Shown: one piece after another, positions 17,958 to 24,428 of the stretch
How the letters are laid out: each line of letters opens with the position of its first letter
How positions within the stretch are numbered: position 1 is the stretch's first letter
From: Sphingomonas vulcanisoli
GTDB lineage: Bacteria > Pseudomonadota > Alphaproteobacteria > Sphingomonadales > Sphingomonadaceae
Direction: 5' to 3'
DNA: 64,000 bases
Assembly (NCBI RefSeq): GCF_011761305.1
Contig: NZ_JAAOZC010000001.1
Location: forward strand, 739,258 to 803,257
The notes under the pieces: model-generated
The model's input: only the letters and a program-made list of their open reading frames with translations
Told to the model about the DNA's origin: nothing
Database searches by the model: none
Made by a program: the position numbers and the translations under genes

Positions 17958-18386
17958 ATGGCACAAGGACCTTATGCAACCCGCTACAATTCGACGTCCG
18001 ATCGCCTGCCCGGCCTCGGCCGCGATCCCGAGTCGGTTCGGCGGCGCGTCGAATTATTGGAACGGCTGCTAGAAAGGCTGTGGGTCGTACCTGGAATCAA
18101 CCGTCCCGTCGGGCTCGACGTAGCGCTGGATATCGTGCCGGTCGTGGGGGATGTCATCGGCGCGGCGCTTGGCGCTTACATGGTCTGGGAAGCGCGTAAT
18201 CTCGGCATGTCGGGCTGGGCGACGACGCGGATGCTCGGCAATGTCGCGATCGATACGGCGCTCGGCGCCATTCCCTGGGTGGGTGCCATCCCCGATTTCT
18301 TCTTCCGATCGAACACGCGCAATCTCAAGATCATCCGCGCCCACCTCGATCGCCATTATCCCGCAACGAGTTTGATCGAAGCGTAA
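17958..18386 (+). CDS. DUF4112 domain membrane protein
   Basis: 142 aa from MAQGPYATRYN. The family core is clear: GLDVALDIVPVVGDVIGAALG, VWEARNLGMSGWATTRMLGN and FFFRSNTRNLKII, with two hydrophobic hairpin segments rich in Gly and Pro. Function unknown. A longer in-frame start about 170 nt upstream would add unconserved residues and was not used. Its downstream gap holds a palindromic element. Confidence 0.88.
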   Translation: MAQGPYATRYNSTSDRLPGLGRDPESVRRRVELLERLLERLWVVPGINRPVGLDVALDIVPVVGDVIGAALGAYMVWEARNLGMSGWATTRMLGNVAIDTALGAIPWVGAIPDFFFRSNTRNLKIIRAHLDRHYPATSLIEA

Positions 18387-18413
18387 GGTGGACACGTAGG
18401 ATCGTATCCGCGT

Positions 18414-18542
18414 GATCCTCCCCGGCACGGGGAGGTGGCATCGCAGAGCGATGACGGAGGGGCTTCCAACTAGCGCTGCGCCCGGCGGTGAGCCCCCTCC
18501 ACTATGCTGCGCATGGTCCTCCTCCCTTTGCAGGGGAGGATA
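18414..18542. repeat. Palindromic element, GATCCTCCCCGGCACGGGGAGG family
   Basis: Outer arms GATCCTCCCCGGCACGGGGAGGTGGC and CCTCCCTTTGCAGGGGAGGAT; inner pair GGAGGGGC/GCCCCCTCC. Sits between two convergent genes (DUF4112 and RNase T2). Confidence 0.85.
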
Positions 18543-18547
18543 TACCC

Positions 18548-19366
18548 TTAGCTCTGACCGTTCCGATAGCGCGGACGGCTGTAGGTGTTGCGAGAACGCG
18601 CGCCGTCGTATGAAGAGCGATAGCGCGATCCATTCGCCGCCGCGCTCCGCCCGCCCCGCCAGATCAGCAGCTTGGCATCCTCGGGCTCGCGCTGCGGCTC
18701 CGCGCATGTCTTGCGAGCGAATTTGGTATCAAGGCAGAACCAGATTTCCTGGAGCCAGCCCGCTTTGTCCATCGTCAGCTTGAACATGTCGGGCTGCAGG
18801 CCGGGATTGGCCTCGGCGATCGCCCGCTTCACGCTCGCCACGGTCTGCGGTTTGTAGGAAAGCGCGCGCAAATCGGGAATATGGATCGCGCGATAGAGTT
18901 GTTCGGCGTGATCGAAATACCGCTCCGGCGTCATCCCCGCCATGCAGGTGCCATGCTTGGCCCATTCGTGCTGCATCTGCTGCGCCGAGGGTATGGCGCC
19001 GAGATGGCCGGCGATCGTCGCGGACGATAGCAGCGCGGCGGGCTTGCACCACTGCGGCCACTCTTTGCCTTCGCCATCCGGCCACAGGCCATGCAACGCC
19101 AGACCGCTCGTCCGCACCTCGGGCCGCGCACAATCGAGCGCCGCGATGCCGCGGATCGCCTGCTTGCAATGCTGCGGCACCCAGAAGGTGGCGAGCGTAT
19201 AGCCACCGATCGGCACGGTGCGCGGCATGTCGCCGCCATGCGGGGTTTCGATATGCGGCGTACCGAGATCGGCGGCCATCGGGCGCACAGCCCCCTGAGC
19301 CATCGCCGCCGCTGGCAGGATCAGCCAGCCGAGCATCACGATCACCGCTCGTAAGAACATCCGCAC
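18548..19366 (-). CDS. Secreted ribonuclease T2 family protein
   Basis: Endoribonuclease that cleaves RNA through 2',3'-cyclic phosphate, here predicted in the periplasm. The signal peptide ends near AMAQG (residue ~24). Both catalytic blocks are intact: LHGLWPD (H92) and HEWAKHGTC (H133, E134, K137, H138). The C-terminal ~50 residues are a Ser/Arg/Tyr-rich tail (RYRSSYDGARSRNTYSRPRY) beyond the usual RNase T2 length, possibly RNA-binding. Stands alone, convergent to DUF4112. Confidence 0.92.
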   Translation of the reverse strand: MRMFLRAVIVMLGWLILPAAAMAQGAVRPMAADLGTPHIETPHGGDMPRTVPIGGYTLATFWVPQHCKQAIRGIAALDCARPEVRTSGLALHGLWPDGEGKEWPQWCKPAALLSSATIAGHLGAIPSAQQMQHEWAKHGTCMAGMTPERYFDHAEQLYRAIHIPDLRALSYKPQTVASVKRAIAEANPGLQPDMFKLTMDKAGWLQEIWFCLDTKFARKTCAEPQREPEDAKLLIWRGGRSAAANGSRYRSSYDGARSRNTYSRPRYRNGQS

Positions 19367-19436
19367 CGGCCCACCTCTTGCGAATCAATCAAGAACATAT
19401 CGTAACACAAGCGGAACATAATGTCAACGGATTTGC

Positions 19437-20285
19437 TCAGATCGGCGCAAAATCCAGCCCGATATCCGCCGCCGGTGCCGACTGCGTCAGCCGTCCGACC
19501 GAGACATGATCAACCCCGCTCTCCGCGATCGCGCGGATCGTCTCCAGCCGCACGCCGCCCGATGCCTCGCACGGCACCCGCCCGCCGACCTGGCGAACCG
19601 CTTCGGCCAGCATCGCCGGGCCCATATTATCAAGCAGCAGCCAGGTCGCGCCACCCCGCAACGCAGGCTCGATCTGATCAAGCGCGTCCACCTCGACGAT
19701 AATCCGCGCGATCCCGGCGTCGCGTGCCCGCGCTGCCGCCTGCTCCACGCCGCCCGCCACCGCAACATGATTGTCCTTGATCATCGCCGCATCCCACAGA
19801 CCCATGCGATGGTTGCGCCCACCCCCCATCCGCACCGCATATTTCTCGAGGAGGCGGAGCCCGGGGATGGTCTTGCGCGTATCCAGCAGGGTAGCGCCCG
19901 TACCCGCGATCGCATCGACATAAGCGGCGGTCAGCGTCGCGACTCCCGACAAATGCTGGACCGTGTTGAGTGCCGATCGCTCGGCCGTAAGCATCGCCCG
20001 CGCGAGCCCCTCGATCCGCAACAGTTCGGTGCCCGCCGCCACCCGCTCGCCATCCTCGACCAGGCGCTCCAGCACCGCTTGCGGATCGAGTGCGCGAAAG
20101 AAAGCCTCGGCGATGGCCAGACCGGCCACCGCGATCGCGTCCCGGCTGGCCATCACCCCCCGAAAGCGCGCCTCGGCGGGGATTACCGCCGCTGCGGTGA
20201 CATCTCCCGTCTCGCCAATATCCTCCGCCAGCGTCGCATGCACGAAGCCTTCGAGATCGAACCCTTCACCGATCGGATGGAGCAA
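19437..20285 (-). CDS. nadC: Quinolinate phosphoribosyltransferase (carboxylating)
   Basis: Converts quinolinate and PRPP to nicotinate mononucleotide in de novo NAD synthesis. 282 aa, normal length. Motifs are LAEDIGETGDVT, LLRIEGLARAMLTAERSALN, DTRKTIPGLRLLEKYAV, NHRMGLWDAAMIKDNH and IIVEVD, with the C-terminal barrel ending ESGVDHVSVGRLTQS. Same direction as nadA but with a DUF1993 gene between them; the gap to the upstream gene is 3 nt. Confidence 0.96.
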   Translation of the reverse strand: MLHPIGEGFDLEGFVHATLAEDIGETGDVTAAAVIPAEARFRGVMASRDAIAVAGLAIAEAFFRALDPQAVLERLVEDGERVAAGTELLRIEGLARAMLTAERSALNTVQHLSGVATLTAAYVDAIAGTGATLLDTRKTIPGLRLLEKYAVRMGGGRNHRMGLWDAAMIKDNHVAVAGGVEQAAARARDAGIARIIVEVDALDQIEPALRGGATWLLLDNMGPAMLAEAVRQVGGRVPCEASGGVRLETIRAIAESGVDHVSVGRLTQSAPAADIGLDFAPI

Positions 20286-20288
20286 GGG

Positions 20289-20810
20289 TCAGGCCTTCAC
20301 GCGCGGCCGGCCGATATAATCGCTTTTGCCGAGTGGCACGCCCTCGCCGCGCAGGATCGCATAGGCCGTCGTCGCGTGGAAAAAGAAGTTGGGCAGCGAG
20401 AAGCTCAGCAGGAAATTCTGCGCGGTATAAGGCACGCGCCGTTCGCCCGCGACGAACACCATGTCGCGATCGGCCAGCCCCTCCAGCGCGGAAGGCGGCA
20501 AAGCGGCGATCCTGTCGCGCGTCTCCTGCAGCTTCTCCTTGGCCTCGGCAAAACTCGTGGGGGTTGGCCCACGATCCGGCGAAAATGTCCCAGCTTCGAT
20601 CCGCTCGACCGCGACGATCGAGTGGATCCAGATCGATTTGATCTGGAAATCCAGCGGCAGCATGTCCTCTGCCAGCCGGGTCTCGAGCATCGCCTGCTCG
20701 CTGATCCCTCGTTCGGCACAAAACGCAGCAGCCTTGTCGACGACGCCGATCAGCGCATCGATCATCTGCAGCCAGGACGGCACCAGGGCCTCGTACAACG
20801 AAAGCGTCAT
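20289..20810 (-). CDS. DUF1993 family protein
   Basis: 173 aa from MTLSLYEALVPSWLQM, with GGAGGG 6 nt before the ATG. The family features are the N-terminal LVPSWLQMIDALIGVVDKA, DMLPLDFQIK and a C-terminal FLLSFSLPNFFFHATTAYAILR. The fold is DinB-like and helical; no enzyme activity is established. It lies inside the nadA-nadC operon (gaps of 19 and 3 nt), so it is co-expressed, but a role in NAD synthesis is not shown. Confidence 0.88.
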   Translation of the reverse strand: MTLSLYEALVPSWLQMIDALIGVVDKAAAFCAERGISEQAMLETRLAEDMLPLDFQIKSIWIHSIVAVERIEAGTFSPDRGPTPTSFAEAKEKLQETRDRIAALPPSALEGLADRDMVFVAGERRVPYTAQNFLLSFSLPNFFFHATTAYAILRGEGVPLGKSDYIGRPRVKA

Positions 20811-20829
20811 CTTTCCTCCCTCAATTGGC

Positions 20830-21825
20830 TTAGTCTGTCGTCCGCTGGCCGAGATCGCCCTGCCCCACACTGGCGCTCGCCATTTCCAGCATGCGATCGA
20901 GCGGTCGCTTGGCGGCCAGGCGGGTCTGCTCGTCCAGCTCGATGCGCGGGGTCAGGTCGCGCAGCGCGAGATACAGCTTCTCGATCGAATTCATCGCCAT
21001 GTATGGGCACATATTGCAATTGCAATTGCCGTCCGCGCCCGGCGCCCCGATGAACAGCTTGTGCGGCGCGGCCTTCTGCATCTGGTGGATGATGTGCGGC
21101 TCGGTGGCGACGATGATCGTCTGCGCAGGGCTGGCGAGCGCGAAATCGAGGATCGCGCGCGTCGATCCGATCTCGTCGGCATGATCCAGGATGAAAGCCG
21201 GGCATTCGGGATGCGCGGCGACGGGCGCATCGGGATATTGCGCCTTGAGCTTGAGCAGTTCGGTTTCGCTAAACGCCTCGTGGACGATGCACGCGCCGGG
21301 CCATAGCAACATGTCGCGCCCGGTCTTGCGGTTAAAATAAGCGCCGAGATTCTTGTCCGGCGCGAAGATGATCTTCTGATCCATCGGCAGCTGCGCAAGG
21401 ATCTTCTCGGCCGAAGAGCTGGTGACGATAATATCGGAGTGCGCCTTCACCGCCGCCGAGCAGTTGATGTAAGTGATCGCGATATGATCGGAATGCGCGG
21501 CGCGGAAGCGGGCGAACTGTTCGGGGGGGCAGCTGTCTTCCAGGCTGCAGCCCGCCGCCATATCGGGCAGGATCACGGTCTTATCGGGCGAGAGGATCTT
21601 TGCCACCTCGGCCATGAAGCGCACACCGCAGAAGGCGATCACGTCGGCCTGCGTCTCGGCGGCCTTGCGCGAAAGATCGAGGCTGTCACCGACGAAATCG
21701 GCGAGATCCTGGATCGCCGCTTCCTGATAATAATGGGCGAGGATGACCGCGTTACGCTCCTTGCGCAGGCGATCGATCTCGGCGTGCAGATCGAGCCCTT
21801 TGAGGCTCTGGGTGGGGGCGTTCAT
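20830..21825 (-). CDS. nadA: Quinolinate synthase A (4Fe-4S)
   Basis: Condenses iminoaspartate with dihydroxyacetone phosphate to quinolinate. 331 aa. AHYYQ and the cluster cysteines in [14 protein letters not shown] and [10 protein letters not shown] are present, as are the substrate motifs FCGVRFMAE and [10 protein letters not shown]. First gene of the nadA-DUF1993-nadC group. No nadB or aspartate dehydrogenase gene adjoins it, so the iminoaspartate source is encoded elsewhere. Confidence 0.96.
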   Translation of the reverse strand: MNAPTQSLKGLDLHAEIDRLRKERNAVILAHYYQEAAIQDLADFVGDSLDLSRKAAETQADVIAFCGVRFMAEVAKILSPDKTVILPDMAAGCSLEDSCPPEQFARFRAAHSDHIAITYINCSAAVKAHSDIIVTSSSAEKILAQLPMDQKIIFAPDKNLGAYFNRKTGRDMLLWPGACIVHEAFSETELLKLKAQYPDAPVAAHPECPAFILDHADEIGSTRAILDFALASPAQTIIVATEPHIIHQMQKAAPHKLFIGAPGADGNCNCNMCPYMAMNSIEKLYLALRDLTPRIELDEQTRLAAKRPLDRMLEMASASVGQGDLGQRTTD

Positions 21826-21867
21826 GCGCGGTGAGTTAGGATGCCCGCTCGCCTTTGGCTACTAATA

Positions 21868-21896
21868 CGTCACCCCGGCTGCGCGCCGGGGTGACG
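21868..21896. terminator. Perfect GC-rich hairpin between nadA and a small gene
   Basis: CGTCACCCCGGC pairs perfectly with GCCGGGGTGACG around a 5-nt loop. It follows the stop of the small gene at 21905-22108 and precedes the nadA start. There is only a weak T-rich tail on the minus strand (TATTAGT), so it may equally be one more palindromic repeat (compare 30579-30665). Confidence 0.45.
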
Positions 21897-21904
21897 AAGA
21901 AGGC

Positions 21905-22108
21905 TTACTTGCCCCGCAGCGTATTGATCAGCGCAACACCCAGCACGCCGGCCAGCGCCGCGCTCGCAAAGGGGCGCGCCTTGGCAAAGGCCTTCGCCTG
22001 ATCGATCAGCGGCCCGCCGCCGTTCAGCGTCTGGCGCGCGGTATCGAGGATCGAGCCCGATGCGGCAGGGGTGGTCGTGGGAGCGGGTGCGGTGATGTCG
22101 GTGGCCAT
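21905..22108 (-). CDS. Small protein with one C-terminal membrane helix
   Basis: 67 aa from MATDITAPAPTTTP with AAGGAA 5 nt before the ATG. The N-terminal half is Thr/Pro/Ala-rich; the C-terminal half has a Lys/Arg-flanked helix FASAALAGVLGVALINTLRG. The pattern (flexible N-terminus, ...DQAKAFAKARPFA..., terminal helix) recalls ElaB/YqjD-like or CsbD-neighbour stress membrane proteins, but I do not recognise the family. It stands alone, separated from nadA by a hairpin. Confidence 0.6.
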   Translation of the reverse strand: MATDITAPAPTTTPAASGSILDTARQTLNGGGPLIDQAKAFAKARPFASAALAGVLGVALINTLRGK

Positions 22109-22196
22109 GGTGTTTCCTTCTGATGGCGCGGGGCAACGGCTCCCGCTTCGGATCAGTAACGATCAACCCGCGCGCCGGTGCCCTCGCCCGGCCGCA

Positions 22197-22418
22197 TCAG
22201 CCGAGGAAAGTGTCCACCTCCTTCAGGAAAGCGTCCGGCTGATCGATCATGATGAAGTGCAAGCTATCGATCAGGATCACGTCCGGCCCATTCCCCACCG
22301 TGGTCACGCTGATGCGATCGGAGACCGGCGCAGCGACGGCGACGAAGGCATCATGGCACGCGGCGGGCGCGATCAGCGGCAGGCTGGCGATGGCGGCAAG
22401 GCGAAGCAGGAAGCGCAT
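22197..22418 (-). pseudogene. Alpha/beta-hydrolase remnant with in-frame internal deletion
   Basis: 73 aa. A signal peptide (MRFLLRLAAIASLPLIAPAA) and the first strand of a secreted alpha/beta hydrolase (SDRISVTTVGNGPDVILI) run straight into what looks like the C-terminus of the same family (DSLHFIMIDQPDAFLKEVD, containing the catalytic-His strand). The nucleophile elbow, lid and acid region, about 200 residues, are missing. The frame stays open. It follows an XRE regulator by 18 nt. Assignment of both halves rests on remembered family sequences. Confidence 0.6.
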
Positions 22419-22436
22419 GGTAGCATCCACTCTCAA

Positions 22437-22628
22437 TCAGTTTTCGGAAAAGATCGCCTCGATCGGCAGATTGAACAGACGGGCGATGCGGAAGGCGAGC
22501 GGCAGCGAAGGGTCGTACTTTCCCGTCTCGATCGCATTGACGCTCTGGCGGGAGACTTCGAGCCGCTCGGCGAGATCGCCTTGGCTCCAGTTCCGCTCGG
22601 CGCGGAGCACCTTGAGGCGGTTCTTCAT
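22437..22628 (-). CDS. Small XRE-family transcriptional regulator
   Basis: 63 aa, essentially one Cro/C1-type helix-turn-helix: MKNRLKVLRAERNWSQGDLAERLEVSRQ... with helix-turn-helix at about residues 15-38 and an ending IEAIFSEN typical of stand-alone regulators paired with small membrane proteins. Its ATG overlaps the upstream membrane-protein stop by 4 nt. It probably controls its own operon, and a palindromic site lies ahead of that operon. Confidence 0.88.
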   Translation of the reverse strand: MKNRLKVLRAERNWSQGDLAERLEVSRQSVNAIETGKYDPSLPLAFRIARLFNLPIEAIFSEN

Positions 22629-23023
22629 CGGTCGAGCGCCTTGATGAGAAAACCGGCAATGCCGAAACCCGCAAACCAGAACACCGCAGCGAAATAGGTC
22701 GGGAGATGCGGCAGCAGTCCGGCGTCCTCGGGAAAGCCCCAAAAGGTCAGCGCAGAGAGCGAGAGGCCCGTCCCCCACAGGATCTGCCTGATCGTGCGGG
22801 CACGGAGATATTCGTCCCGCTCCTCGATCAGATAATAACCGAGTGCCGCGAACACGGCGACGATCGACAGCGCGGGCAGCAGCGCCAGCGCGAACTTCAC
22901 CGCATCGGGAAGCGGCATGTGGCGGATCAGATATTCCTCGCCCATCAGCGTGCCCGCATAGGCAAGCGAGGCGGCGATGACCCGGCGCTGATAGCGGCGC
23001 TCGGCGGGATTGCGGGTGCGCAT
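22625..23023 (-). CDS. Four-helix membrane protein paired with the XRE regulator
   Basis: 132 aa from MRTRNPAERRYQRRV; about four hydrophobic helices, short polar loops with EERDEYLRARTI between helices 2 and 3. Such proteins are often encoded immediately before an XRE gene and may anchor or sense for it; function unknown. The gap to the preceding membrane-protein gene is 2 nt. Confidence 0.7.
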   Translation of the reverse strand: MRTRNPAERRYQRRVIAASLAYAGTLMGEEYLIRHMPLPDAVKFALALLPALSIVAVFAALGYYLIEERDEYLRARTIRQILWGTGLSLSALTFWGFPEDAGLLPHLPTYFAAVFWFAGFGIAGFLIKALDR

Positions 23024-23025
23024 GT

Positions 23026-23703
23026 TCAGGCCTCCATCTGGATTTTTGGCATCAAAGCTTTGGCGCGCGGGCCGTTGAGGCCGTGACGGCGGGCGTAGAG
23101 CAAGCTCCAGCCGGTCAGCGCGCCCATCACCGCATAGCCCAGCAGCGGGTTGACGATCAGATACGCGGGGATCGGGATCACAAAGACGAGCACGGCGGAC
23201 ACCGCGACGTCCGCGATCAGCGCAAGCCCCCAAACGATCGTCATCAGCGCGAGGCGGCGGCGGAAGAGTGCGGGGCCGTAAGCCCGGACGAAATTGCTAT
23301 GGTCCGATCCCGTCCGCTTCATCCCGGCCTTGGCGATTTCGTACAGCGCCGGTCGCCCGATCGCCGCGGAAATGACGAAGCCTAGGCCGACAATGCCGGT
23401 GACGAGCTTCTCGCGCAACTGCAGCATCCGTACCCCGCCGCCTCCGTAGAAAGCGAGCAGCGAGAGGACGATACCGGCGATGGCAAGCAGCGAGATCGCA
23501 TCGATGCTGCGGCGGCGTGCGAATGCCAGCAGTGACGAGAGGATCGGCGGCACGGACGACAGCATCAGCGCATGCGCCTCGCCCATCGCGGGGGCGGCCC
23601 AGCCGTAAACAACGAACGGCAAAGCGACGTTGACAACAACATCAGCGCCGATGGCACGCAGCCTCGGCTTGGCGGTGGGGAAGGAGGAATGCGCGGTAGC
23701 CAT
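23026..23703 (-). CDS. VC0807-like membrane protein
   Basis: 225 aa, about six helices. The stretch LLAFYGGGGVRMLQLREKLVTG followed by AIGRPALYEIA matches the pattern of VC0807-type proteins (unknown function). First gene of a three-gene operon with a second membrane protein and an XRE regulator. A perfect inverted repeat lies about 22 nt upstream of the start codon. Confidence 0.72.
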   Translation of the reverse strand: MATAHSSFPTAKPRLRAIGADVVVNVALPFVVYGWAAPAMGEAHALMLSSVPPILSSLLAFARRRSIDAISLLAIAGIVLSLLAFYGGGGVRMLQLREKLVTGIVGLGFVISAAIGRPALYEIAKAGMKRTGSDHSNFVRAYGPALFRRRLALMTIVWGLALIADVAVSAVLVFVIPIPAYLIVNPLLGYAVMGALTGWSLLYARRHGLNGPRAKALMPKIQMEA

Positions 23704-23724
23704 AACAAGTGCCCTTGCCTCAGT

Positions 23725-23740
23725 GACAAGGGTCCTTGTC
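23725..23740. promoter_or_regulatory. Candidate operator: GACAAGG-GT-CCTTGTC inverted repeat
   Basis: GACAAGGGTCCTTGTC has perfect 7-nt arms around a 2-nt centre. Similar half-sites occur nearby: ACAAGTGCCCTTG at 23705-23717, TCAAGTCTCCTTATCAC and TCACTTGTCC further out. The cluster lies just upstream of the membrane/XRE operon, the expected place for autoregulation by its XRE protein. The pairing is inferred. Confidence 0.5.
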
Positions 23741-23860
23741 TATGATTCGCGCGACTATGTCAAGTCTCCTTATCACTCTGACAGCGTCACTTGTCCTGTA
23801 GCGGGCGATTACGCTTAAAGACTGCGGTCTCAGCAGCCCGCTCCACAGCAATGGCGATGG

Positions 23861-24328
23861 CTAGACGCTTGGCGCAATCGCCCGCGTCATGAACACGCTG
23901 TTCGGATCGGGACGATAATCGCCGAACGGCCCGCAGACCTCGAATCCCGCTGCCGCATAAAGCCCACGTGCTGGGATGAAATAGTCCCAGCTGCCCGTTT
24001 CCAGGCTCACCCGCCCATGGCCCGCCGCGCGCGCCCGTTCCACCAGATGCGCCAGCATCGCCCGCGCGTAGCCCTGCCCGCGAAACTCGGGCGAGCTGTA
24101 CATCGATTTGAGTTCGCCGAGCTCCGGCTTCAGTGAGCGCAGCGCGCCGACGCCGGCGAGCGTGTCGCCCTCCCAGATCGTCCAGAGCTGGATATCCGGC
24201 GCCCGCAGCCCATCGACATCGAGCGCATGCGCCGATCCCCTGCCCGTCTCCGCGATCGCGCGCGTCTGATGCGCCGCGATCATCGCGCGCACGCGGGGAT
24301 CATCGAGATCGCCGGGTGCGATACGCAT
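23861..24328 (-). CDS. GNAT family N-acetyltransferase
   Basis: 155 aa from ATG (an adjacent TTG one codon upstream is possible). The acetyl-CoA motif is EFRGQGYARAMLAHLVERA (R-x-x-G-x-A/G); LKPELGELKSMY and VSLETGSWDYFIPARGLYAAAGF match small-molecule GNATs of the YafP/ElaA type. Substrate unknown. It lies between the membrane/XRE operon promoter region and ppdK; a palindromic element follows on its upstream side. Confidence 0.85.
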   Translation of the reverse strand: MRIAPGDLDDPRVRAMIAAHQTRAIAETGRGSAHALDVDGLRAPDIQLWTIWEGDTLAGVGALRSLKPELGELKSMYSSPEFRGQGYARAMLAHLVERARAAGHGRVSLETGSWDYFIPARGLYAAAGFEVCGPFGDYRPDPNSVFMTRAIAPSV

Positions 24329-24336
24329 CAAAGCAA

Positions 24337-24424
24337 CCCGTTCGCCCTGAGCTTGTCGAAGGGCTGTTCTCCCTCCTCGTTGGGCAAAGAAGGACGATAC
24401 TTCGACGAGCTCAGCATGAACGGG
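24337..24424. repeat. Palindromic element, CGTTCGCCCTGAGCTTGTCGAAGGGC family
   Basis: TTCGCCCTGAGCTTGTCGAAGGGC on one side and CTTCGACGAGCTCAGCATGAACGGG on the other; a single-arm copy is at 63870-63897. Between ppdK and the GNAT gene. Confidence 0.85.
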
Positions 24425-24428
24425 AGTT

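Noticed and set aside
19367..19436. A LexA-type site (GAAC ... GAAC) between RNase T2 and nadC
   Set aside because: The two GAAC words are not 7 nt apart, so the alphaproteobacterial LexA spacing is not met.
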